A stretch of DNA of 64,000 bases from Holacanthus passer (Eukaryota > Chordata > Actinopteri > Pomacanthidae), in assembly GCA_025331565.1 (NCBI GenBank), contig JAFREQ010000157.1:248001-312000 (forward strand), read 5' to 3'. The number at the start of each line of letters is the position of its first letter. Position 1 is the stretch's first letter. Below are positions 49,559 to 59,203 of this stretch, one piece after another. Position numbers and translations under genes: made by a program. Under the pieces are notes generated by a model. That model was not told the DNA's origin, ran no database searches, and saw only the letters and a program-made list of their open reading frames with translations.

Positions 49559-52500
49559 TGTGTGTGTGAAGGCCTGTGTGAAGGATTTGACGCATCACTG
49601 TGCGGTTTGTTTCACCGCATGTGGAAGCAAAGAAGCGCAGTTTGGATGCGGGATGTTGAGGATGGCAAGATGGCACAGATAGGCCCGGCCATATACTCTG
49701 TATTAAAGCCAGACCTGTGCTGTGTTCAGGCTGATGACCTCGTAATGAGCTTCTATATAGTAACACAAGGTTTTCTATTGTGTTATGTGTAGTTTTAATT
49801 TTTTCTAATAGTGAATGTTGTATTTCTATATTTCAATTTTTATCACCTTTATATGACTGAGCCACAGCACATGATTGATGGACACTAGTTAGGACTATAA
49901 AATAATATTCTGTAAACTTTTGAATATTTATTTCCACGTTGTTTGCAATATATTTTTTTTTTGTATTTTGCAGGAAAGTCCTCCTTGACCATTCAGTTTG
50001 TGGAAGGCCAGTTTGTTGACTCCTATGACCCGACAATAGAAAACAGTAAGTGTGGATTTTGTGGTCTGTCAAACCTTCGCACAGGAAACTGTGCAGTGGA
50101 CATGTTAAACCACTCAGATTCAGGTGATCCAACAACTAAATATAATAGTATTTAATAGCACTTTTTTATGACCATAGCAGAGGTGGTCTTCAGGTGAGGG
50201 TGCCACACGCCTCTTCATGGTGCATGTATGTGAGGTATAGGCTGTATTATCCTTTAACACTTTGGCTCCTCTGCTCAGTGTTTTCTCCTCAGTTCATCAG
50301 TTGGTCATGTGTAAACTCATGTTCGGTTATCAGACTCTTCATTGTACAGTCAAGTCTAGTCAGTTTTATAAATAGAGCCCAAAATCACAAATTTGTCTCA
50401 GAGGGTTTTAAAGCTTGAGAAACATGTGACACTCTGTGTCCTTAGACCCTCAATTCTGACAAGGAAAACATCCACAAAAAGATATAGGTTTAGTGAGTTT
50501 GGTTGAAATCAATGTTATAATTGTCATTTGACAAAAGAAATTCTCATCACAAGGTCCACTTACCTAGTGTTTCCAAAGCTTTCAGCTCCATCTTGTGGCC
50601 TTCCTCAGTGGATGGATTTGTCATGGAGATGGGTTAGTTCACATGACCTGAGTTTGGAATTGCAGTCACATGATAATAGGTGGTTGTCTTGATATTTACT
50701 CATGCAACATATAATACAGGGCTGCAACTAACAATTATTTTGCTTGTTGATAAATCTGCTAGTTACAACCCTAATTCCAAAGAAGTTGGATTGAATAAAA
50801 ACAGAATGCAGTCACTTGCAAACAAACTGTGTTTACCGACAGCAGTTTCACAAAGTGTTCCAGAGTCCATGAAGAATCTCCTTTATAGCAATCATGTGTT
50901 TGACAGAGTGTTGAACCTCTCTCCATCCTCGCTTGTGAACGACTGAGTCTTTCCAGGATGAACCTTTCATACCCAATCATGATACTCACCTGTTACCAAT
51001 GAACCTGTTTACCTGTGGACTGATCCAAACAGGTGTTTTTGGATCAGTCCACAACTTTTTTGGAATCAGGGTTAAAAATATTTAATGTGATGTAAAATGG
51101 AGAAAAGCAGCAAATCCTCTCATTCGAGAAGCTGTAAAAAGAGAATGTTTGGCAATTTAGCTTAAAAGAAGAAAAACGATTTAAAAAGCTGCATATTTGT
51201 GTTTTAATCAATAATCATTGTTCTTTCTAGCTCTAATACAGTATCACAGCATTAGTTTAAAATCAATATTATATCATTATATAGCTTATGTTTCACATTT
51301 TACTAATTCAAATCTTCATTCATTACATTATGACTGGATGATAGATGTGGATGGAAAGTGAAATAATCATCTCCTACACTGCTTCTTATCATCACTGCAG
51401 ACATCTGACTCGTACATCTTGATAACTCTATAACATGATGCCACTGATAGAAGAAGAACGATGACACTAAATTGTTACCCAGAGGGGTGTAATGTTCCCT
51501 CTAAACCAAAGCGTGCAAACACGACACCAGCTGACTCCACCAGTCTCCACACTGGTGGGAAAAAAAGAAAAAGAAAAAAAAAACTTTCTTTGAGAAACTT
51601 TTGAGAAATAAGTTGCTGTGGCGTTTGATCAGAATTAACCCCTGCTGACTCCAGCCTGGACGTCACTGGCTTGGAGAAGGGACCTTGCTCGAAGGTAATT
51701 CAACAGCACATTTCACCAGAGGAGAGAACATATATTAATTCATCAACCTCCTAAACACACATATTCCAGACACTCCAGAGATTTGAGTAAACTTTCCCTG
51801 CAGGCTGTTTCTCTTCTTCCCGACATGTTTGCTCACATATCACCCTGTGTTTCTCCAGCGTGTGGTCTGCGCCTATAAATAATCTCTGGACGGTTAACAT
51901 AAAGTGAAGTGTCAACGTTATCAGTGAGATGCTGCAGGTAGTGCCATCCCTCGGTCCCGCTGTAGATTATATGACCCATCTCCAGGCAGTTATTGACATT
52001 TCTGTGCTGGATGAACTCACTGCTACCAAAATGGATCCATAACCGGGCTGCGTCTTGTATGTCTCGAGACCTGCACACTAATGAAGACGCGGCCGGCTGC
52101 GTGGTAGAGATGCACCGTGGTGTTGTATTATCTGTATTGAAAGCTTGCTCTACATTAAAATGTTTAATCTGTCATTTTTATTGGTTAATTTCTCGTCTCT
52201 TTCAACTGCAGCATTTACTAAAATGATCACAATAAATGGACAAGAGTACCATCTTCAGCTGGTCGACACAGCAGGACAGGTATGACTCAGTCCATTAGCC
52301 AGGTTATTGACTTTTATATGAATATGTGTTGTTAATTCTGCTTCATTAATTACTTTTAATTGTTTCTATTCCAAAGCTGTAACTTTGCATACTAATTTCT
52401 TCATAACTTCTGTCTCTGCAGGATGAGTACTCCATCTTCCCACAGACCTACTCCATAGACATCAACGGTTACATCCTGGTCTATTCAGTCACATCTAATA

Positions 52501-54459
52501 AAAGGTGTAATTTCACTTCTCCGGGTTTGAAAGCAAACAAATTCTGCATAATGAGTTGCATACAGTTCCTACTGAATAAGCACCTTTGCCCTTGTTTCTT
52601 CCAGCTTTGAAGTTGTACAAGTTATCCATGAAAAACTATTGGACATGGTGGGAAAAGTTCAGTAAGTACTTATTTTGCCGCCCAAGCCATTCCAGGACGT
52701 ATGTAATATATCATGATAAATGACAACGCGCTGCTTCCCTCCGATGCAGAGTACCAATTATGCTCGTCGGAAACAAGAACGACCTACATATGGAGCGGTA
52801 TGTCCTAACACACACCTACACTGTACAATAGGTCACGTACATATACACATGGGAGATACAGTAGCAGTTGCCAGATTTAGTCGTCATTTCTGTATCATCT
52901 TTTTTAGCAATTGAACTGTGTGGATCAGTCGACACTGAGGCCTTGCTGTGAAATATTTATGTGTTTTATTCTGACTGACTGACTGGCCTGCTGCGTGTGT
53001 GTGTTTGTCGTCTTCAGAGTAATCAGTTGTGAAGAAGGAAAAGCATTAGCCGAATCCTGGAACGCTGCCTTCATGGAGTCCTCAGCTAAAGAGAACCAGG
53101 TAAGAGCTGGATCGTATGCGGCAGCAAGTTCTTTATGTTTGATTTGGTTGTTGTCAGGAGCTTTTTATCTATCTGTTAAAAAATACTCATGTTACAGATC
53201 AACATTACTCGTTAAGGAGAAGAGCCTGTGAACAGTTATATCATATGTCTTCTGTGGCCCAATAAAAAAAATAATCCAGATGATGTCACCACATGTTCCC
53301 ACACTGGATTTCAATTGCATACCCAAACGTAGTGTATTAAAGAAAAGGATTAGTTACTTTTCTTTTGGTCCGTGTAGTGTTGGTTACTCGTGTCATTTTA
53401 AGAGAAACTCTGGAAACTTTATTATGACCTTGAAATTGCTGCCAGTAAATATATGTAAGGGTCTTGGATTTTAAAGCTGCTTTGATCAATATTTTTGTAT
53501 TAACAGTGGATCAAATTACTTTGTGTAATGTAAACGGGAACACTGAGAACTGTAATCTCTTTAGTTTCCCTCAGCTCGTTAGAGCGTTTTAGTTCCTTTT
53601 GGCTCATTGTTTTTGGTTTGACTTAACCTTAACCTGTGTTTTGGCTCGTTCTCACAGCTCTTATCAGTGTTGTTTCCAGGCAGCCAAAAAACTCTAAAAC
53701 TCCACTGCACAGCACCAAAGTGCACACTGACAGGGTTAGCGGTTAGTTAGTGAACACAGAGGAGCATTTGGCAGCTAAAGAACATGATGTTTACCTCAGG
53801 CGTTGATGGAGAGCAAACCACAGCTCCATCCACATTCCAACATTCAACAAGCCTGTCTTCAAATTAATGTTGCTCCGTGTCTTTTGAGTGTGCAAATGAG
53901 GCACTAACGTGTTTGCTATGTAAACTCAATAATATGTCAATGCTGTGATTGCAGCTTGTTGTGCTGCCCCCAAGTGGCCCAAAAGATCATTTCATGCATG
54001 TTTAACAATTGTTCAAAAGTTCATCCACCAAAACTCCCAAGATGCAGCATGTTCACACCTTCACAGACATGCAGCATGTTATTCTCTATTCTGTCATTTT
54101 TGTTCAGGGAGTGGCTGAAGCTTGGCCAACATGAGCTAAAAGAACATAACTTGCAACATGAGCAACAAGAATCAAATCTTGAACCCCTCTTTTGCATTAT
54201 TTGGTGAATGCATTAACCAAAATGTCAACGTTTTATATTCAGGACATCTGAATTCCGCTGGATGTGGTGTGTGTTGCTGGAAAACTCAAAAGTGGTGTGA
54301 CTGAAAATGTGACAGCATCCTTTATATATATGTGTGTGTGTGTGTGTCTCGTCCTCTCCCTCTCAGACGGCTGTGGAGGTTTTCCGGAGGATGATCCTGG
54401 AGGCAGAGAAGATGGACGGCGGCGTGCAGCCAGGAAAAACGTCCTGCTCCATGATGTAG
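49229..54459 (+). CDS. rheb: GTP-binding protein Rheb (8 exons, complete)
   Basis: The coding exons are 49229-49280, 49974-50045, 52212-52279, 52422-52504, 52605-52661, 52750-52797, 53018-53099 and 54367-54459. All introns are GT-AG, and the sum is 555 nt, giving 184 residues, the same length as human RHEB. Visible motifs are the P-loop GYRSVGKS (13-20), the effector segment DSYDPTIENTFTK (33-45), DTAGQ (60-64), NKND (119-122) for guanine specificity, SAK (149-151), and the C-terminal CSMM (181-184), a CAAX box ending in Met as expected for farnesylation. Arg15, typical of Rheb rather than Ras, is present. Rheb sits on lysosomal membranes and in its GTP form activates mTORC1; TSC1/TSC2 switches it off. 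Compared with human from memory, changes are conservative (NKKD to NKND, CSVM to CSMM). Intron 2 holds nested repeats. Its neighbour crygn is also next to RHEB in human. Confidence 0.97.
49528..49568. repeat. (GT)n microsatellite in rheb intron 1
   Basis: A GT run of about 41 bp with one GG interruption, roughly 250 bp downstream of the exon 1 donor. Confidence 0.9.
50349..50488 (-). repeat. Retroposon 3'-tail fragment, copy 3 of 3 (rheb intron 2)
   Basis: The blocks 'caagtctagtcagttttata', 'cccaaaatcacaaatttgtc' and 'tgtccttagaccctcaattc' match the family also seen at 45036-45160 and 40213-40300, in the same orientation. Confidence 0.65.
50767..51073 (+). mobile_element. Inner non-autonomous DNA transposon (MITE) with terminal inverted repeats
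   Basis: The left end AACCCTAATTCCAAAGAAGT and the reverse complement of the right end, AACCCTGATTCCAAAAAAGT, match at 18 of 20 positions, and the match continues with TG. The element is about 307 bp, with no transposase. I recall similar ends in widespread fish DNA transposons but cannot fix the superfamily without the target-site duplication, which is not clear here. It sits inside the outer element at 50715-51237, so it inserted later. Confidence 0.75.
51014..51053. other. Perfect 16-bp stem-loop near the right end of the MITE
   Basis: TGTGGACTGATCCAAA (51014-51029) and TTTGGATCAGTCCACA (51038-51053) are exact reverse complements around an 8-nt loop. The stem does not extend outwards. Confidence 0.9.
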
Positions 54460-55192
54460 AGCCGCCCAATCAACACACAGGACACTGCACTGGGAAATCC
54501 CGTTACTTGAAGGCTAGCTGCCAGTTCTCCTCCACCTCAGCTGACTCCACCCCTCCAGGGTCCTAAATATCCAATACTGTCTATTTATGGCTCTGATTCC
54601 ACTGTTATTTATCAGTATTTCCTATTCCCTTTTGTCATCCTCGTTTTTCTTTGTGTGTTTGATTTAAAAAAAAAAAAAAAAAAGAAAGAAAAAAAAGAGT
54701 GAGTGGTTGTTCCCTTGTCTTATATTTCCCACAATCCACCCCTCCTTCATCTCTGTGCTCGGCACTGATGCAAAACACAGAACATCATTTGGGTGTATCA
54801 GAAAAAATGTTTCCCCGTGCTCGGTAATGACGACAGCCGTAACCAAGGCCTCAGAGATAGTAGTGGCTTGATGCATCTTAGCTTCTCATTATGCAGCTCC
54901 CATATAGGCTACGAGCCCGACTCTGTTTAAATAACAAGAGATAAGAGAAATGTCATGTCTGCCACGCGCACGCTCTGAAAAAGTTAGCATGGACGTTTCT
55001 TCTGATACATCACCAGCTGTTTGGCCCCTCCAACATACAGCTCTTTTTCTACTTCATCTCCACGCAGTACCCACCTCTCTGTTCCTCAGTTCGTTTTCAT
55101 AGCGGTTACTGTCAGCCAAAAAAAAAAAAAATTAAAATCTGCATCCATTTTCTAATGTTGAAAATGTTGTACAAATGTTTTTGATTGTAATC

Positions 55193-55198
55193 ATTAAA
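55193..55198 (+). promoter_or_regulatory. Candidate poly(A) signal of rheb
   Basis: ATTAAA about 735 nt after the rheb stop. No AATAAA precedes it in that interval. The intervening 3' UTR carries a poly(A)-rich tract at 54666-54683 and two ATTTA pentamers (54583, 54607). Confidence 0.5.
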
Positions 55199-56258
55199 GC
55201 AAAAAGTGGTTATGTAAAGCGCCCGGCTTTGAGTGTGGATTATTACCTTGGGTTAATTTATTTATTAAGCACCTTTTAAAGAGAGTTCTGATTGCTTTAC
55301 TTAAAGGTTAAAAAGAGGGTAATAGATACAGTAGATACACAACTTTGAAAGGACTAAATAAATTGAGAGTACAGGATGAAACTGCAGGGTGAGCTAAGTT
55401 TTTAAGATTCAGTACAAAGCAATGGAGAACATCAGAATTATGTATTTTCTAAAGCTTTGTTCCACATCTGTGTAAATGCTGTTTTCCCATGTTGTCTTAT
55501 GAAAAAAAAAAAAAAACATGACCTCGGAGGATTCAATATAGTAAAAGACATTTTTTTTAATTTTACTCCCGAATGATGGCAAATTTATTGACAAACAGGA
55601 GTGTGAAAGGTCCTGAAAACCTGCTTCTTTCAATGAGCTTTTGACTGTCGTGAGCGATGGGATCCTGCAATTTTCTTCTTAGAGCAGTTTGAGTTGTTTC
55701 ACACGAGAGTTTTCTGAATTTCTTCGTGCTCTTCACACTGGTGTGAAGGAGGCAGAGCTCAGTTAGAAAAAAAGTGGTGTGATATACCTCAGTGCACCAA
55801 TTAAATCTGAAGGTGATGACAGCCGGTGGGTTGTTTGCTCACTGTCAATCAAATCTGATCAAGCCACACCCACACAGTCCTGAAAATTAAACTCTTGATA
55901 AATTATGAGGTTAATTTTGGTCATGAATGTCTTTATACTGAATATAATAAATGTTACATAGAAGTGGAGCCAGGAGTCAATGCAAAGCCTTGAGAACGGG
56001 TGAAGATTGGTGTTGAACAGTAGCAGCAGTTTTCTGAACGAGCTCAAAGTTGACTTGAGAAAAGATCATTACAAAAAGCCAACCTGCTGAAAATGAAAGC
56101 ATGGATAAGATTTTCGATCTCTTGTCTGAACATGAATCCAATAATTCCTCGTATTTCTTTTAGACTCATAGCAGGCAGACATTTTGAATCGATGTGGCTC
56201 AAAAAGTAATAATAAAACTCCAGACATATGAAAGAGAACAGACTCCTTTTCATTCAAC

Positions 56259-56264
56259 TTTATT
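56259..56264 (-). promoter_or_regulatory. Poly(A) signal of the three-finger protein gene
   Basis: TTTATT on the plus strand, AATAAA on the minus strand, about 100 nt past the stop codon. It points towards the rheb 3' end, about 1.06 kb away, so the two genes converge. Confidence 0.65.
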
Positions 56265-56361
56265 TGCAAAGGGAAGTGTTAAAAAAAAGTCAAAACTATT
56301 TGAATTCATACATGCACAAAGATACTGCAACACGTGGTCATTTTCTTAGAGTTTTAAAATT

Positions 56362-57224
56362 TTAGAAAGTGTTGCACATGTCGTCGCTACAGCACTTCAT
56401 ATCGATGAAGCCGTTCGTCTTCAGCATTTCGCAGTCTGACAGAGCCATGCATTTCTGGTACTGGCCATCTGAAAAAGTAAAACAGGAAAAGGTTGAGAAA
56501 AATGTGCTTTCACCACCTCGACGCATTTCGACATATTTACTCGCAAACATTTGGCAGTTTCAGGTGTTCGACATGCAGCTGACTCTCTACTGTACGTTGT
56601 TGTTAAGTTTGTGATCCTGGCGCCATGATGTGCATGCAAATGCTTTTCTTCTGTGAATTCATCCTTCAGCTTGACTTTGCAAAGATAATACTTAGATTGT
56701 ACTGCGGTTTATGTTCTGCTGAGAAACTCACGCGGTTCACTGAGGAACCTGGCAGCAGCACAGCTGTCCTTATCTGGTTTGCAGGTCTCTACAGTGAGCT
56801 CACAGGTTCCTCCAGCCCTTTTGGGGACGCACCGGTGGCAGTTCAGGGCCTTACCTGAGAGGAAGAAACATATGTCAGTCGTTGTTTTCCTCACTTTTAG
56901 TGTATCTGATTAAATGCTGTCAGAGTGTGTTTTCTGTAGGAATCCATAGGACAATCAATATGTGCAAGTTATGAGTAAGATTTGGTTCAGTAGATTGATG
57001 AAGGTGTGCACTCCCTGCAATATGTTGCAAAATGAAAAACCTGCTCGTGACACTTTCTGCTGTTTTCCTGCTCGGTGAAGACTAATAGAGAGACAGCAGA
57101 CGTCCCCAATTGCACAGCAGCAGAGGTTGTGTTTGCTCAGTGGAGAATCAGTGAGCGACTCACCAGCTGTAAACAGCAGGGCGACGGACAAAGCCAAGAC
57201 CAACAGCCTCATTGTTCTGTTCAT
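56362..57224 (-). CDS. Secreted Ly6/uPAR (three-finger) domain protein
   Basis: Three coding exons on the minus strand, 57224-57164, 56854-56732 and 56468-56362, joined in phase 1 by GT-AG introns, give 96 residues. Residues 1-20 are a signal peptide (MRLLVLALSVALLFTAG core). The mature part starts near KALNCHRC and has ten cysteines in the order CxxC, C, C, C, C, C, CC, C. It ends KCCSDDMCNTF, the diagnostic CCxxxxCN close of the LU (Ly6/uPAR) fold. After CNTF there is no hydrophobic tail, so no GPI anchor is predicted, in contrast to CD59-type members; the secreted SLURP-like group is the nearest comparison. The exon plan (leader, first half, second half) is the family standard. A non-coding exon is likely at about 57559-57597. 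The gene points towards rheb and away from crygn. The ligand is unknown. Such genes expand lineage-specifically in fishes, so no symbol is given. Confidence 0.88.
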
Positions 57225-57558
57225 TACTGCAGCCTGTGAGAGATGAGGTTTGATAATACAGCATGTGCAAAACTTCCAGCACTCCAGATTCCATGGCATG
57301 TCTCCCATTGATTACAGTGTCTTTTAGACATGATTATCTTGTGATCTTTAGGAACTCATTTAGTCTAAATTCTAAAACTTCTGAGCAAAAACTCCGATGC
57401 ACAGTGATACTGACATTTCACAGCAAACTTATGGAAAAAATGTCAAGTTAATATTGATTTTATCTTGTAATTAAACATAGTTGTATTTCAAAACAACTGA
57501 AGGTTAAACACACAAACTGAGAAATAACTCATATATGAGATGTTTTATCTTTACATAC

Positions 57559-57629
57559 CTGTCTGACTTCCTCTGCGTCGGTTTCTGCTAATGACTGAGA
57601 TGCATTCATCGACTTTTCCTCTTTTTATA
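57559..57629 (-). promoter_or_regulatory. TATA box and non-coding first exon of the three-finger gene
   Basis: TATAAAA on the minus strand (57629-57623) stands about 30 bp before a probable start near 57597. A strong donor CAGACAG/GTATGT follows at 57559. The matching acceptor CTCTCACAG/G lies at 57234-57233, nine bases before the ATG. An ATG at 57609 would be in frame with the protein but lies too close to the TATA box to be transcribed if the start is at the usual distance. Confidence 0.65.
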
Positions 57630-59070
57630 CTCGCTCATACTTTGTCCTGTCATGGCAACGTCCCATTAAGTGGTATATCTCTGTTAAGTCTATATACTCA
57701 GCAACTCGCTCACCCCGGTCACACCATGTTCAGGGCTGCAGTTTCCCAATGATCAGATTCATGCATTATGCAAGAGCTGTCCACCCTTTGTCCACCGCTG
57801 CATATGCTTCATGAGACTTCTGCAAATACAAATGTATGCATTTGTCACGGACTCAAATAAAGATTTCTGTTCCTTGGATTTGTACTTTAAGAGGACAAGA
57901 GGATATTAGTCAGTGTGCATATTAGTCAGGTACAGTGTGTTTGCTTTAGGTGAATTATATCTGACCCAGATGAGGCATAATACCTTTAGCTCAGTGTTCT
58001 TTCACCAATATTGGTGGCAGACAAAGCATAAAGTCTGAATTGACTTGAACTACAACATTATATAAAACTAATGGAAGAGAATCAGACTCAGCAGCTGCCA
58101 TACACTTAAAGTGAATACCTTAACTATTTAAAAAAATGCTGCACAAATATAAAAATATTTCCATTTGTGCAAAGAAATATTTCTATTCAATATTTTTCAG
58201 TACAAGTACGATTAAGAGTGCATGTGTGATACATGAATGACTTCACAAAGAAATGAGAGGAAATCATTTTAACAAATCTCACAAAGAGGCCCACTGGTGT
58301 CTAAATGGAGCGACATCTTTTTACAAAAATGTGATTTTTAAAAGTACACACTTGAGACAAATGTTTTTCAACACGTATGTTTTAGTGTGAATTCCAAATC
58401 CTGTTCTACTTTCTTCTCTCAAAAAATCCACTCATGTGCAATAAATCATTTCAAACTCTTATCTCTGCTACTGTAGGTGGAGACGGGGGGGCTGAAGTCA
58501 TACGGTTCATGAAAAACAGGTTTTATCTGTTTTGTATCCTGCTCCACCTGCCTCACATTAGAACTGGTAGTCTTTGATGTCGTGGCTCAGAGTCCCCTCC
58601 CAAATTCAGGATCAGCATCAGAGAAACGACAACAGAGAGAGAGATCTGCAAAGACAAGCTGGAGGGAAATCTGCTTTGGAATATGAGATCTGTGCTGCTT
58701 TGCTCAGCCCGTCGCCATCAAAACTCAGACCTAACTGGGTTAAGTAGGTTTGAAAATGGACTGGGACCACACCTCATTGTTTCTACATTTTCCCAGTCGC
58801 TCGCCCGACATACCAGGAGACAGATTTCTTGTGTGCACTGGGTCATTGGTGTCCTTTCACCTCTGCTTTAACTTTCCCTCCCTGTTTGTTTTCCTCCTCG
58901 TCTGGACCCGACCCAAATATTACTCTGCGACCCCCGACTCGGTGCAACATCACTCCCAAAGCCCAATCAAAGCAAAATCTCTCCCTCTATTGTTTCGTCC
59001 CCCAGAGCCAAACTCCAATATCAGCACTGGTACATGTAAGGGAAACTGTCCATGTGGCAGAATGTCTAAA
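57630..59070. other. Divergent intergenic region between the three-finger gene and crygn
   Basis: About 1.5 kb separates the two outward-facing TATA boxes. It contains no supported gene. The frames of 115-317 codons beginning at 58750-58829 and running towards crygn have no Greek-key sequence upstream of 59398 and cross the crygn promoter, so they are chance frames. Confidence 0.65.
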
Positions 59071-59075
59071 CCCCC

Positions 59076-59139
59076 CATTGTTGCGCTTTTGTTGCCTCGG
59101 CCTCGCGATACCACCTCGCTCTCCGTCGGCCATATATAT
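59076..59139 (+). promoter_or_regulatory. crygn promoter: SOX-like site and TATA box
   Basis: TATATAT at 59133-59139 is placed to start transcription near 59165, giving a 5' UTR of about 40 nt, typical of lens crystallin genes. CATTGTTGC at 59076-59084, about 50 bp further upstream, fits the SOX1/2/3 recognition core (CATTGTT) used in gamma- and delta-crystallin promoters. A second TTTTGTTGC follows at 59087-59095. Function is inferred from position and the known gamma-crystallin layout. Confidence 0.55.
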
Positions 59140-59203
59140 CTGGGTGTCCAAATTTTTCCATTCCTATACTGTGTGACTAGTTTGGATCAGCAAACAGTGG
59201 AAA

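Larger units (their letters stand above)
50715..51237 (+). mobile_element. Outer MITE-like element, split by a second insertion
   Basis: The left end 'gggctgcaactaacaattat' and the right end, read in reverse as 'agagctagaaagaacaatga', are imperfect inverted repeats. Between them, the blocks 'aaaatggagaaaagcagcaa' and 'attcgagaagctgtaaaaag' occur after a 307-bp interruption at 50767-51073. The whole is a fish family that I recognise from its ends. It lies in rheb intron 2 on the plus strand. Confidence 0.6.
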
